Source: Jacaranda mimosifolia
Taxonomy: Eukaryota; Streptophyta; Magnoliopsida; Lamiales; Bignoniaceae
Assembly: GCA_018894105.1 (NCBI GenBank)
Contig: CM032124.1
Location: forward strand, 6,309,501 to 6,373,500
Direction of reading: 5' to 3'
DNA: 64,000 nucleotides
Shown one piece after another: positions 22,814 to 35,867 of the stretch (positions within the stretch are counted from its first letter, which is position 1; each line of letters opens with the position of its first letter). Under the pieces are notes generated by a model. It was not told where the DNA came from, searched no databases, and saw only the letters and a list, made by a program, of their open reading frames with translations. A program made the position numbers and the translations under genes.

Positions 22814-23239
22814 CCACCCCTTGAAGGTGGACGATGTAGATTGCGGACAGGCAGCTTGGACATTAAGTAAGTGAGAGAAGGGAGTGGCAAGGCTTTTGTG
22901 AGAAGGTCAGCAAGTTGATTGATGGAACGAACTGGTAGAAGCTTGAGAAAACCATCAGTGAGCGTTTCACGGACAAAATGACAATCAAGTTCAATGTGTT
23001 TCATCCGTAAATGGAAGATCGGGTTGTTGGCAATGTGTATGGCAGAGTGATTATCATAAAAGAGAAGTGCGGGAGCATGTATGAACGGGGACTTGGAGAT
23101 TTGTAAGGAGATGTTGGAGCCAAACAAGTTCATTAGCGGCCGAACCAAGTGCACGGTATTTCGCCTCAACGGATGAACATGAAACAGTGGTTTGCCATTT
23201 GGATTTCCATGAAGTATAGAGTGACCAAGGAATGTACAA
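22804..23239 (-). pseudogene. Copia RNase H region remnant
   Basis: Two overlapping minus frames encode WKSKWQTTVSCSSVEAKYRA, the copia RNase H signature with SS.EAEY-like core (here SSVEAKYRA). LLTNLQVPVHT and then a DNHSAIHIANNPIFH.R.KHIE block follow in a shifted frame. That is the usual C-terminal end of copia pol. A frame change near 23100 breaks it. Confidence 0.85.
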
Positions 23240-23353
23240 AAACCAGTAGTGGACTTACAGGATTCTGGGCAAGAGGCCCAGTGAGAATCAGCAAAGGCAT
23301 AAAGTTGGAGAGGTGAGTTAGCTGGAAAGAAAAGGGACTAACTAGGGGTAGAT

Positions 23354-23827
23354 TTAAAGTAATTTGAGTAGGTGATGAGCAGCATGAAGATGGGTGGTGC
23401 GGGGTTGTTGCATGAATTGACTAAGTTTATAGATAGTATAGGTTATGTCGGGGCGAGAAAGAATGAGGTAGAGAAGACGACCAACTAGACGGCAATATTG
23501 AGTAGGATTGAAAAGAAGATCACCATCGGTGGAGTTGAGGCGAAGTATAGGGTCCATAGGGGTATGTGCAGGTTTATTGGCAAGGAGACCGGTATCTTCA
23601 ATTAGTTGTAAAATATAGTGACGCTGTGAAAGGAGAATACCATATTCATTTCTAGCAATTTCAAGACCTAGGAAATATTTCAAGGGGCTTAAGTCCTTGA
23701 GCTTGAAGTGTTGTTGGAGATGAGTGATAAATTTGCTGATGAGAGTGAGCGAGGGGCTAGCCAAGATGATATCATCAACATAAACTAGAAGGACGATAAG
23801 AGAAGAACCAGAGAAAATGGTGAACAT
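23354..23827 (-). pseudogene. Copia reverse transcriptase remnant
   Basis: 157 open codons with the catalytic box LLVYVDDIILAS (YVDD) near the N-terminus, then LKDLSPLKYFLGLEIAR and QRHYILQLIEDTGLL, all standard in plant copia RT. A stop and sequence loss separate it from upstream RT (23830-24350), where recognisable but frameshifted RT sequence continues. Confidence 0.9.
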
Positions 23828-24985
23828 ACTATGTCGGCTTGTGAATGTCGAAAACCAAGTTTAAAGAGGATCGAGGAGAGTTTGGCATATCATTAGCAGG
23901 AGGCCTACTTGAGACTGTAAAGAGACTTGTGAAGGCGACAGACTAATCGGGAAGAAGAGGATTGTTGAGGAATAGTTGGAGTGTAGCTGAGAGGAAGCTC
24001 CTTGTAAACCTCTTTGAAGATATCACCATTAAGAAACGCATTATTGATGTCAAGTTGTCGAAGGTGCCATTTAATTATAGAAGCTAGAGCAAGAAGTAGT
24101 TGGTAGGTAGTGAGCTTAGCAACTGTTGAGAATGTATCAAGGAAGTTGACTCCCTCCTGTTGAGTGCAACCTTTGGTAATGAGTCTAGCTTTGTGTTTGT
24201 CAAGGGAACCATTTGCACTATACTTACTTTTAAAAATCTAATGACAACCTATCACATGTTTATTTGGTGGAAGAGGAAGAACAATCCATGTTTGGTTGGA
24301 TTCAAGGGCCTTCAGTTCAGTAAGCATTGCTTCTCTCCACTCAGGATATTTCACAGAATAGAGATGTTTAATAGAAGATTTTTGTGAGTGTTGGAAAAGG
24401 AATTATAAGAAAGGAAATGGGATATGGGATATAGTCTAGTATCTTGGGTTGGTTGATCATGAAAGAGATGACAATGATATTCTCTAAGATAACTCAGAGG
24501 CTTAGTGACACAGGTGGTGTGCCGAATGGGTTGAGGAGAATGAGTGTAGACAGGAGATGGGGAAGCATCTTTGAAAGGGAGTTGGGAAGGAATATCGGAT
24601 AGAGAGGAGTCAGTGTAGATATTATGTGCAGGCATGGGGAGGACAAGGTTAGGAAAGGGATCGCTGACTGGCACGGGTGGAGAGTTGGTATGGAAAGGAA
24701 AGAATTTTTCATGAGAAATGACATGGCGGGATAGAAATATTTGTTTAGTGTAGAGATCAAACAACTTGTAACCTTTTGTGGCTGTAGGATATCTTAGAAA
24801 AACATATACATGAGCTCTAGGATCAAACTTGCGACGATTAGCATGAAGGGTGGACGCATAAGCTAGATAGCCGAAGGTGCAAAGATGACTATAATCGATT
24901 GGAGTTTAGTAGGGCACTTTGAACGGAGTCTTATTATTAAGGATTCTGGTTGAGGTTCAGTTAATAAGATAGGTAGCAATGAGAA
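23828..24985 (-). pseudogene. Copia pol linker and N-terminal RT, frameshifted
   Basis: Short minus frames (24351-24764) contain LYTKQIFLSRHVISHEKFFP, the copia region between integrase and RT, followed by a Pro/Ser-rich linker. Several frame changes and stops are present. Confidence 0.7.
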
Positions 24986-25500
24986 TCATTTCATGCCACA
25001 TGTGTATAGGAATATGGAACTAAAAAAAGAGCGCCCCAGCAACATTAGGTAGATGCTGGTGTTTGTGTTCAACAACATTCTATTGAGGGGTTTCAGCACT
25101 TGAAGTTTGATGTATGATGTGAAGCTTATGATAGAAATCTGGCATAAAGAACTCTTTAGGATTATCGTTGCGAATTTTCTTAATTGAACTATTGAATTGA
25201 TTAAGAATGAAGGTGTGAAACCTGGACAGAATGTTGGGAACTTCAAACTTCATTTTCATTAAGAAAACCTAAGTAAACTGAGTACAATTATCAACTAAGG
25301 TGAGGAAAAATGTGTGGCCTGTGTGTGGGCGAGTGGAGAGGGGTCTCCATACATCAACATATATGAGTTCAAATGGGGATTGAGCGAAGTGATTATGTGA
25401 TACAAATGGTAAGCGTTTCTGTTTAGCTAGGGGACATATGCAGCATGGGGTTTGGGAATCAATTCTATCAAAGCAAAGAACATTCTTCAAGGCAGTAAGC
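24986..25500 (-). pseudogene. Copia integrase remnant
   Basis: KQKRLPFVSHNHFAQSPFEL followed by YVDVWRPLST is the junction of the GAG-pre-integrase zinc region and the catalytic core; D in VDVW is the first catalytic acidic residue. The core is split into frames at 25269-25490 and 24986-25246. Confidence 0.85.
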
Positions 25501-26149
25501 TTCTAAGAAGAGAGGTGATCGAGCCTGGCATGCTAAATATTGGTCGAGACTTTATTTATAAGACTTGTAGAAGAAGGAGTAAGAGATGTATTAAGGAGAT
25601 ATAGGTCAGCTACGCGTTCATGTTTGCCAATCGTTGTCGAGTTCTTGTTGTCCTGGATGAAGAAGTGATCATGATAGAAATATATGGTCAGATTAGGGTT
25701 AGAACTAGGAAGAGCACTAATAGATAGAAGCTATAGATTGAATTGGAGAATACAGAGGACATTCTTAAGAGTCATAGCACGATTAATGATAACATTTCCC
25801 ATATAATACACAGGAATACTAGTTCTGTTTGGAAGATTAATAGTAGAGTAAATAAATTAGCATGAGAACATATGTGCCGTGAAGTATCGGAGTCCAATAT
25901 CCAAGTGTGATTAGAGAAAGTGAAGTTAGAGTAAGCACATATATCTACTGTGTAGGAGATAGAGGGATCAGTTTCCTTAGATTTGAGCAGATAAGAGATT
26001 GAGTAATTGACCGTATTGGGAAGGAGTTAGGGCTTGGAAAAAGGAATTAGCTCCATCAGCAGGTTGTGTGCTGGAGACTTGATTCACAATAGTAGGAATG
26101 GTAGAAGTAGGTGCCTGTGGTGCTTGATTGTGCTGCCAAAATTTGAAAT

Positions 26150-26225
26150 TGGGGGGGGGTAACCGTGCAGCTTATAACATGTATCAACAGTGTGACCAAA
26201 GGTAGAGCAATGTGTACAATACGGA
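26150..26225 (-). pseudogene. Copia gag zinc knuckle
   Basis: The minus strand reads CTHCSTFGHTVDTCYKLHGY, a full CX2CX4HX4C knuckle followed by YKLHGYP, characteristic of plant copia gag. The surrounding frame is broken. Confidence 0.85.
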
Positions 26226-26753
26226 CGCTCCCTTCTGCTAATTTTGGAATTGGAGGCATGAGAATTATGATTGACTTTGCCTTGTTGTCTGCTAGAATCT
26301 GTCTTAATGGCAAATGTTATGGCGTTGCCAGAATTTGGAGCAGTATTTTGACTGGATTGCGCTATTGTTCTTCTTGAGCAATAAGAGAAAACACCTTGCT
26401 TATGGACAGAAGAGGTTTAGATAGAGGCATTTGACTTCGGATTTAAGCGTAGAAACGACAAAACATACTCACGATTGTAATGATTAGTGAGTTCTTTCAT
26501 ACCACGATAGGAGTACTGAGCACATATGCCGAAAGATCTATAGTTCTGCAATTCTTCCCAAATCGTCTTCAGTTTGGTGAAATAAACACCAACGAAGTTG
26601 TTACCTTGTCTGTGGTTGACGAGTTCTCAGTGAAGCTGAAAGAAGCGCGGTCCAGTGCTTTGCTGAAAATGACCGCACAGATCTATCCAAATTTCATGAG
26701 CTTGCTAGGCAAATAATGCTGGCAGATATCTCTTTGGATACAAAATTTAAGAT

Positions 26754-27074
26754 CTAAGAGATGACAACATTATTATTGCGTGTCCATGCATTGAAAAGTG
26801 CAACATAATTTGGCGATGGTTTCGATAGAGAACCTTCAATAAACCCAAGTTTATTTTTCACATACAATGCTATGGTCATCGCACGGCTCCAAGCGGCATA
26901 GTTATCACCGGTGAGTGGTTGCGAAACAAGCACCAAGCCAAGCGAATCTGAATGGCGAAGAAAGTAGGGATTACAGCTATCATCAATGGTGGATTGATCA
27001 ATGAAAGATGCTGAAGAAGGGGGATTCTGCATGATCGCTAAACAAAGGATAAACGGAGGAGAGAAGGAGTGCAA
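26754..27074 (-). pseudogene. Copia gag N-terminal remnant
   Basis: 106 codons containing LVSQPLTGDNYAAWSRAMTI and KNKLGFIEGS, the conserved start of copia gag, placed just inside the 5' LTR as expected. Confidence 0.9.
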
Positions 27075-27112
27075 AGACAGAAGGAGAAAAGAGAGCTAAA
27101 CTTTCGATACCA

Positions 27113-27393
27113 TATCAGAATCTGTGAACTCCCAGGAGTGAGAGAAAAGCAATGCAAACTGTGACTAGAAAAATAAAATATGCTTATTATTTACACAAGA
27201 GATAAAGGGTTTATATAGAGTAGAGCTGCGCCCTAACTAACGTGTAACAACCCGCATTGAATGAGGCTAACAAACTAATTGCTAGATACAACTAAGAACT
27301 TTCTAGAAATAAATACAAAGATACAAAATATATATATACACACACACACACACAAGATACAAAAAGAATTACAAAATGATTCATCATCTAATA
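27113..27393 (-). repeat. Copia 5' LTR
   Basis: 281 bp, matches the left LTR without its MITE; includes a (TA)n(CA)n tract near 27330-27352. Confidence 0.88.
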
Positions 27394-28329
27394 GAGATTG
27401 CCGATTATCTTGACCACCAATCTATGTTTTCTAACATTCTAAAAATTTCTTCATTTAGCACTCAAATTGCTTAAAATATAATAACATTTTGATTCCATTT
27501 TTCAACTTGATTCTTATCGCAAGTGTATTTTAATTTTTAATTCCACACTACAAGAGAACATGTATCAAACACAGACTTTTTAAGATGGAAAAAATTCCAT
27601 CTTTAATTTGAACAGATTAAAGAGGGAATATAGACAAAAATTCAATTTTCTCTTAAGTTTATAAAATAAGAATAAAAAAAAATCATTGTGACAAAAAATA
27701 GAAAAATTAGAGACTAAAATTATAGATGGAACATTTCCATCATTAATCCGTCTAAAATTGTTAATTTTTTAATATTTATTTTACCAACATAAATAATCCA
27801 TCTTTATGATATATTTTTGAGACAGATTAAAAACAAAATTTTATGTCTCAGTTTAATTTTCATATACATTTGAGACATTACATCTATAATTTTTTATTTT
27901 TTTATAATATGTACTTTTAAAATTTTGTTCCCTTCAAAATTTTGTTCAATAATAATTTTATTTTTTCTTTAAATTTTTACAATTATAACTTTAATAAATT
28001 AATTAATCATCATATATGTAGAATAATATTACAATTTAACTTTTGAGAAAATATTATTATATGGTACCAAAACTTCACTATAAGAAATTGCAAAATAATT
28101 GTAATAAAGACAAAATTTATTATAAAAAAATTATTTTGTTAATTTCAGGTTTAATTTGAAATTACATTGAGATTTGATTTAGTTATTAAATAATAAGTCA
28201 TCCACCTAGACAAATTTAATCCATTCCTATATGAATAAAATATATAAAAATAATTATTTAACTTCTATTCAAAATTAATTATTTATATATATAATTAATA
28301 TTTATATTTTTAAGACAAGCCCAAAATCT

Positions 28330-31300
28330 TCTTTTTCCCTAGACCTTCATACCACTCTATTAAGGACTCTCGCGCCCATCCTCATCCACTCACCCTCCGT
28401 TAAAAGGCCCACCGTACTGAATGAAAATCCACCTCAGCTCCATCCCCAATCCCAGCCCAAAATGCACTGAAAAAAGAAATTCAGAAAAATTATGACGAAA
28501 ATTTTGATTTGTAAACCTTAATTTCTTCTTCGATCCATTTTCTGGTTGAAATGATGTTCTTTCGGGATTCTATTTCAGTTTTCAGCGTTTTTCATTTTTT
28601 CGGGGATTAGTCGATTTGGCGTTGAATGCGAGCTGGTTCTTGTTGAATTACTAAAATTTTTAGTCGGATTTGAGGTGGAAGAAACCCTAAGTTTAGGGGA
28701 ATTTATCTCAGCTTCAGCGGATATGCGAAAGGTAAAACTGTAACTTGTTTTAAAATCTTTTCTGGTTATATATTTTACCCGTTTCTTTTTGTTATTTTCT
28801 GGCTGGTGGCTGGTGGCTGGTGGCCATTGTCTAAAAGTAGTGTATAAACAAATGAACGAGGGAGATGGGTGCATGATTCAAGGCTTGCACTGGAGCCACA
28901 AGGATATGATGTAAAGGCATTTTTGAATATAAAATTTCTTATTCTCCATCAATGTGTGTAACCACAATTGAAACACTAAAGGATATGATGTAAAGGCATT
29001 AGTCCTGCTTTTGCACATGAATTTCCTTCTTGAGAAATATGCAGTTTCCATAAAGCATGTGGTTTATTAGCACCCAAGCTAAGTTACTGAACTTGACCAA
29101 TTTTTGGGAAGAATAGTTGGCAATTGATGCTTATTAGAATATCACTGTGTGCTCAGCCTGCCTAAGATAATGCTATTCGTGTGTGCTGGTACTGTTTAAG
29201 ATTGCATGGATTCACTTATTACCCAAATTGATATTTCCTTCAAACTATCATATTTGGCAGGCATTTCCTATTGGCTTAATCACTGATTCAGCAAAACTGC
29301 AGTATTCAATCTTGTGTAGTTTCTTTTGAGATACAGTCGTCCATCCTAGTTGCATTTGCTTGGACAAGCAGCCGAGGTTTCAAGCGTTAGTTTTTCTTTT
29401 GGAGATTTTGCAGCTAAAACTTTGACATGCTTTTGAATTAGATTTGCATGTACAATGAGAATTAGGGTCTTGTTAATTGTTGATTAGTTCCAAGAATCAC
29501 ATCTTTTCCCATGGTGAAATAAAGAGCTTATTATGTATAGACCATTGAAGGTGTTGCTGCATTATAAAGTTGATATCATTACTTTAAATGAATCAGGGTT
29601 GTTTAAGTATATTATATTTTATAGAGTTGGAAGCCTCTGGATCACACAGTATAATTCCTAGAACTGTTGTTTAAGGTATTTAGTCCAAGATCATTACTAG
29701 CTTAAGTATGCCCCTTAGGTTTGTCCTCACGATATGTGCTGGTTTTAATGTGATTGCAGTAGCTTAATAGATATGTTCTTACAATTTTATTGACAAGTGT
29801 CTTTCTGCTAGCATCCTTAGTTATTCTGTCTCTGAAAAATATCTTGCATCTGTTTCCTGTGATTTTTCTTTATGCATTTCATCGTTTTAGAGATTACTTA
29901 ATTTAAGAATCTTATAAGCATCATGGAATTCTTCCAGTAGGCATGCCATAGATATAGACACATTATATTTGAATATCCGCAAAAATATTATTACTTATTT
30001 TGGTGATTAGCTGAAGTAGTTATCTTTAATATGTTCCAAAATGTTACATGCATCAATCATCTAGGAATGCAGTTGTATACATAAGTGGCCTACATTATAT
30101 ATCTATTAATCTTCTGTTCTTTGTTAGTGTTGCTAATCTTGAGTTGGTACCAATATGTCGTTTTATGCAGTGTAGAATAAAATCTAAAACCTAGTTAGTT
30201 TGACTATTGAAAATTAAGACAATGATAGTGCCCTGTGGGAGTATTGAAAAGTAGGGATGTACTACTTAATTTATGTTGCTGTAAACTCTTTTTTCTTGCT
30301 AATTAAATGTATTGCACAGAGGTTAATTAATATTTCTTCTGAAGCAAATTTAGTAATATTGTAGTTGTAAAAAATGATGAACCAAACTAGGTTTTTGCAC
30401 ACCTCTAGAAGAGTCATTCTCTTGTTTTTTTTGACATCACAATTTCTCTGAAAATTAAAAAAATGTGTGTGTGTGTGTGTGTGTATGTATATATATTGCA
30501 CCATGCATTAATTTTCTTATCTCAGATATTCAGTTCCTACCTTTTTCTAAATGTATCTTTATCTCCTGTGCTCTACATAGAGGAAACATTCAGCCTTTGT
30601 GCAGAGGATAAAATAAAATTATATTTATTTGAATAGTTAATGGGGTTTTTGATTTGTTGAAGAGAATAAATTTAGCTCAATTTGCAGTTGCTTATTATTG
30701 ATATTGAGCTTGTCTGAAGGAGATGCAATGATGTGATCATTATGTTATGTGTTTTGTGGGGGTGGATAGATAGTTTTACCTTACCGTCTTTCTTTTGTTG
30801 GATAGATAGTTTTACCTTTAATATCTAATATATTTCAGAATGATAATATAGATGCTTCAATTTGAGTTTTGTGTTTTGCAACTAGGTAGAAGTTTCCTTG
30901 GCAGTAGGTTTATATTTGATCTTTGTTGCTTTCCTTGACATGCTACAGTGTTTAACAATTTTTGAGCTCTAAATTTCTAGTTTATTTTATTGGGTGATAT
31001 ATTAAAAGACCAATGTATAATTTTTGGCCTTTGGCATCTGTTAATACAGAGGCTAACTTTGGCCTCTGTATTAATTGGCCTCTGTATTAACAGAGGCCAA
31101 AGGCCAAAGTTTGGCCACTTATTTGGCCTCTTTCAAGTATATACATATATATATATATATTATAATAAATTATACACACACATATATATATGTATATCTA
31201 TACATATAAATATAAATAATATGTATAAATAATTCAATAGCGAATTTTAAAATATTAGTAAGATGAGTTATCTTATAAGATGAGATACTAATGACTTTAT

Positions 31301-31519
31301 TTGTGTTAGGTTATCGACTAATTAAATATGATGTTGGATGATGAGCAATCTCTGCTATCATAGAACCCCATTATTTAGTTTTAAAAAGGTTTTCAATGGT
31401 TCAACATTTTTCATTATCCATTAGTTTCTTGCCGATATTTTCATCATGATTGGCCTTTTCTTGCATATTTTAGTTTCTCTTTTTATGCTTCATCGATTTT
31501 TTGGCATTGGTTTCTGCAG
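28330..31519 (+). other. Captured 5' region and intron sequence inside CACTA
   Basis: Composition shifts at about 28330 from transposon-like AT to promoter/leader-like sequence. A possible short first exon ends ATGCGAAAG with GTAAAACTG as donor (28724-28741). T-rich intron-like DNA runs to the acceptor TTTCTGCAG at 31519. There are no supported exons between, so upstream exons of the source gene appear to have been lost. SSRs lie at 30463-30494 and 31140-31190. Confidence 0.5.
31023..31108 (+). repeat. 31-bp inverted repeat (hairpin)
   Basis: Arms 31023-31053 and 31078-31108 are complementary with one mismatch around a 24-nt loop that itself repeats GGCCTCTGTATTAA. If transcribed it would fold into a long stem. 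Confidence 0.85.
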
Positions 31520-32842
31520 GAGATGAGACAGGCAGAATTATGGCTGAAGTATCATTTTCGTTGTAGCTGTAAGCGCTGTGATGCAGTGCCTAAAACTTAT
31601 GTGGATTACACACTGAAAGTAAGATCTTCAATAACTTGGAGACGGTTGGTTGAATACATGTATATGTTGGAAGCAAACCTATTTAAAAGATCTTATAAGC
31701 TAAAACGCTTATAGAGCTTATAATATGGTAGATCTATATTGAAAATAAGCTCAAGTATTTGGATAAAATAAAACCGTGTAGTTTATGAGATGTCAATAAT
31801 AGCAAAATTTGTGATTAGTATGATTAAAATCAAAGGAGTTGGTTAATACATAAATAAGTTAGGAACTCATTACTTTTTCTATAAGAACTTATAAGATCCT
31901 ATCTTATTTTGAGAATTTATAAGTTCCTCTCTTAGAAAATTTTACCAAACACTTTAATATTTATAACATCTGATAACCTCACCTAAACACCATCACAGTA
32001 CTTTGTGATGCACTTGCCACTTTGTTGATGCTTTAAGCCCTTCATTGAGACTGTGCTTATGACCATATATGCTTAACTTGTTCCGTTGCCTCTGTAGGCA
32101 CAATCTGCTGCCACTCCTACTCGGCCAGAGTCTCGAGACAATCAAATAGAAAAACTGATTGAAAGCTTCGATGATGCAATGACCGACTATCCATCATCCG
32201 GTGATTCAAATCATTCTGTAAGAAGCTTGAAAACTTGCTCACTCATGGCCACTTAAGCGAGGAATCCGTAGAAAAAATGGAAGCAAAATCACCTGAAAGA
32301 CCGAAGCTGCATCCGTTTCATTATCTTTCTCTAAATGCTCACAAGACCCTGGCTTCTGCTTATAAAGTTCAGGCAAGTGATTAATTGCTCTTAATTATGA
32401 AATCGAAAGACATGAACTTGAAGCATTCAACATGTACAAGACAAGTGCTGCATATTCCTTGTTGCTTGCTGGGGCAGCCCATCATCTTTTCATGTTTGAA
32501 TCTTCTCTTGTGGCGACTGTTGCAAATTTCTGGACAAATGCTGGGGAACCAATGCTGAATCTTGCTAGAAGCACCTTGTGGGGTTCATCCTAGAATCCAT
32601 GGCCAGTCCATTGTTGTCTCGGAGATATTTTGGAACCAAATTCTATTAGCCCAGATCAAAATATGCAGTTAGAGGAAATAAAGAATCAACTTTTTGATTG
32701 TATTGCCGATATAACACCAGAAGTATGGGGGATACTGTGTTCTGAAAGTAGTTTCTTGAAATCAATACAAAACCCAGTTGATTTTAGTTGGTCTCCATCT
32801 GAGAAACTATTATGTGGAAGAGTTATCTTGCAAGATGACTAG
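31520..32842 (+). pseudogene. SET/TPR methyltransferase-like gene fragment captured by CACTA
   Basis: Exon 31520-31618 (33 codons, flanked by TTTCTGCAG and GTAAGATC) encodes MRQAELWLKYHFRCSCKRCD, the post-SET Cys cluster of SMYD-like proteins. An intron runs to CTCTGTAG at 32097. The next exon (32098-32842) gives SFDDAMTDYPSS, HPFHYLSLNAHKTLASAYKV, SAAYSLLLAGAAHHLFMFES and a C-terminal part at 32630-32842. This resembles the C-terminal TPR region of plant SET-domain proteins of the Arabidopsis At1g33400 type (from memory, not searched). Single-base frame changes near 32220 and 32378 and a TAG at about 32592 break it, and the SET core is missing. Retained introns show capture from DNA, not from mRNA. 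Confidence 0.75.
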
Positions 32843-35519
32843 TTAAATATGATGTTGGATGATGAGCTGGTGTATATGCTATTTTATAGCATTAATTTTG
32901 GAAAAATAACAATTTATCTATAAATTTGTATGAAAATAGCCATTAATATGATGATTAGAGACAAATTATAGATAGAATTAAAGACAATTTTTAGATAGAT
33001 CAAAGGTGATTCATAAACGAATTTGAAGACGGAAACGAAGAGAATTTTGAGACAAATAATGGGTAGTTTGAATATAAAATTGTTACTTTCAAAGACAAAT
33101 TTGAGATAAATTAAAGACAAATTTTAAGACAAATTTACCAACGAAACTCTCACAAAAATGCTTACGGGATTTAAGACAATTTGAGACAGAATTAAAGATA
33201 GATGCATTTTCCAAATTGAAGATGATCAGTCGTTATTTAAGATGAAAATTGAGATGGAAAAAAATCCATCTTAGAATTTACCAATGAATTTTTTCCGTCT
33301 TGTGGATTAGCCATGGTGGCATCACCAACATATTTTGAGACGAAAATTTTCGTTTCAAAGTTTAATTTGAGACAGAAAATTAGAATATAGAGATGGATTT
33401 TTCCGTCTCTGAAGCCCAATACTCTTGTAGTGCCAGATATTTCTTTAACGAGATTGTAGGTAAAGGACTGCATATAAATAATAATTTTTATTTTATCATT
33501 AAAAATTTATTAAAAATAAATAATAATGTGAAATTCATCAATAATAATATTATCCTGATAAAGTAATGATTCCTTTGTGAGTAAGAAGTACGTGTCGAAA
33601 TTTTTTGAAAGATTATATCACTAATTGTTTGAGAAAAAAGAAATAAAAAAGTGCTAAATTTATTTATCTGAAAAAGAAATCATATAACAAAAGGATTTTT
33701 TTTATATAAATGTACGGGCACATATATAGAAATTCATGATATTAGCTTCTTTATCTTTTTGTAAGTTTTTGTTGGTCAATCATTCAATATTTTTAGTCCC
33801 TAGTCCGTACCCATGCTCAGTGATAAAAATAAAATCCTTCTTATAAATTCATTTGAAATAATTTAAATTTAATTTATAACCATTAAACGTAGAAGATGCC
33901 TTAATATTGAAATTTTAATTTCATGGAGAATTATATTAACAGCATTAAAAAAAAATTAAGTGGAAAATTAAGGATTTGAATCAATATATAATATATATCT
34001 ATCTATATCTTATTTTGGTCATGTGATGAGATGTTGGTGACATATTAGCTTGTGACGTTTTCTTAAGACAATATTAAAAACAAAAAAAGAAAAGAAAAGA
34101 AAAGTTGTTGACAGAAGACATAGAACAATATATTTTTTATTATTTAATTTAAATATTCAATTAATTGACATTGAGCTGAAAAATTTTACTTGTTGCATGA
34201 AATCTTTGCTGTTGTTGCGTGGAAATAGGTAGCAACTGCGGCCACATAAAATATACGTACATAGTGTATATAATCTGTTATTAATTAATTAAAAAAATAG
34301 AGAAAACCAAGAATAGTTAATTTAACCCATTTACCTTGGCTTTATAATGTTTAATTGGAGTCGTTTTTGTGCTCTATTTTTTATCGACGAATGAATATTA
34401 TACAAAAAAATTTGACGAATACTTTTAAAATAATTTTAGTAAAAATTCTTCGACAATCAATTTAATAAAAATAAAAAAGTATAGTACTTATTCTCAAATA
34501 TCAATAAAAGTGATAAATGGATACCTTAAGTTGGTTGCTGAGCAAATATTTATAGTATTATCATATAATTTATCCGTGTCATGATTTGAAGGTTTTTGAT
34601 GTAATATACTGATATTTATTGATCATAGCTTACAATTTAAATAGTGAATAAAGAGAATATGACTAGCATAAAAATATTCTAATTCTTATCATATTTAGAC
34701 ATTTTTAAATATATATATAACAGAGATATTTTGATCTTTTAATCATTGCATCCATATCGAATAAAGTAATAATAATAAAGAAAGAAAGATGTTGATATAA
34801 GACGGAGTGACACAATTTATATGATTGTTGAACTTGACTTGACAAGCAATCAATGCATGTGCTCATCTAGCAAGTAGAAAATTAAAGTTTAAGAAGAAAT
34901 ATTCACTTATAAATTGGAACTTTCAAAAATAGAGAAATTGAATTGATATGAGGATTTAAAATTTAATTTTGGATTAGTCTAACATTAGGTCACACCAAGA
35001 TGAATCATATTAATGTTAAAATATTAAGTGATAACATAAAAATTATCATTATAATGGCATGTATTGAAAGATTAAATATGTCAAAGAATAATAATTTTTA
35101 TTTTACTAAAATTATAGTTTAATATATAATGATAAGAACTAGTAGATTAAGTTGCCACCATTATAATGACATATTTCTAGTGATAATAAAAGTTCTCAAT
35201 ATAATTCTTCATAAAACTTTTGTAGCCACTGTACAGATATTACTAACTGTCAATCATGAAAAATTTAAGCATAATTCTTAATACTATATATTAAGTTTGA
35301 AAAAAAAATTAATATCGTGACAAAATAATTTTTATCGCTTATAATTAATTTTTTAAAAAATATACCCAATATTAACTACTTCTCAAAGACATGTTAGACA
35401 TGTCTTCAACCACACCGATATCATGTCAAAAGATTTTTCATTGAACTTTTAAACATGCCAACCTTCTGTTAGATACATATCAACATCACACATATATATA
35501 AATATCAAGGCATTGTAGA

Positions 35520-35811
35520 ATAACATCTATCTTATGCTACTTTTTCTAGATTTTTAATCCTATCATGAGGAAAACCCAAACCCCACCACATAATTTTCAA
35601 ACATTCCTTAACCAAAAAGATACCACTTTTACTTTTTCCACCCAAAATATTAGGGAAAAAAATGTGTATAATCTCGCATGGCACCCCAATTTCCGACCTG
35701 GCTGGAATCAATATGGCGCCACAGACAATCGGCTTCGGGCGTTGCGCATACTCCAGACACTTCACACGCGCAAACCCTAAGCAACCCATTGGCACCACTT
35801 TTTCCAAGGGT

Positions 35812-35867
<56 letters not shown>

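Larger units (their letters stand above)
22191..27393 (-). mobile_element. Ty1/copia retrotransposon, decayed, in unit A
   Basis: Terminal repeats 22191-22813 and 27113-27393 bracket minus-strand gag and pol remnants in the order gag, zinc knuckle, integrase, reverse transcriptase, RNase H. GAGAT occurs on both sides (22186-22190, 27394-27398). Unit B shows the intact site CAATGGAGATTGCCGAT at about 40417. TGGTATC next to the right LTR (27106-27112, minus strand) is the start of an initiator-Met primer site. CCTTCAAGGGGTGG (minus) beside the left LTR is the polypurine tract. All reading frames carry stops or shifts. Confidence 0.92.
27546..33432 (+). mobile_element. CACTA transposon carrying host gene sequence
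   Basis: Ends CACTACAAGAG and CTCTTGTAGTG are exact inverted repeats, with CCA on both sides (27543-27545, 33433-33435). Unit B has the empty site TAAATCCAGATATTTC with a single CCA at 40703-40705. Subterminal parts (27570-27860 and 32940-33420) repeat words such as GAGACAGA, AGATGGA and TTCCGTCT, as in CACTA elements. No transposase is recognisable, so the copy is non-autonomous. The interior 28330-32842 has gene-like composition and contains exons, splice sites and introns of a SET/TPR protein gene. Confidence 0.9.
19580..33540 (+). repeat. Duplicated segment, unit A (with IMA copy 3)
   Basis: From GATAAAGTAATGATTCCTTT (about 19598) to the recurrence of the same word (about 33557), this segment is a diverged copy of unit B (33541-40869). 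Once the copia and CACTA insertions are subtracted about 2.9 kb remains. It lacks B sequence 33800-35200 and 37206-37868 and has about 350 bp of its own at 19855-20200. Confidence 0.75.

Noticed and set aside
32914..33120. Minus frame of 68 codons with repeated LIYLK words
   Set aside because: It reads the CACTA subterminal repeats (GAGACAAAT words), not a protein.
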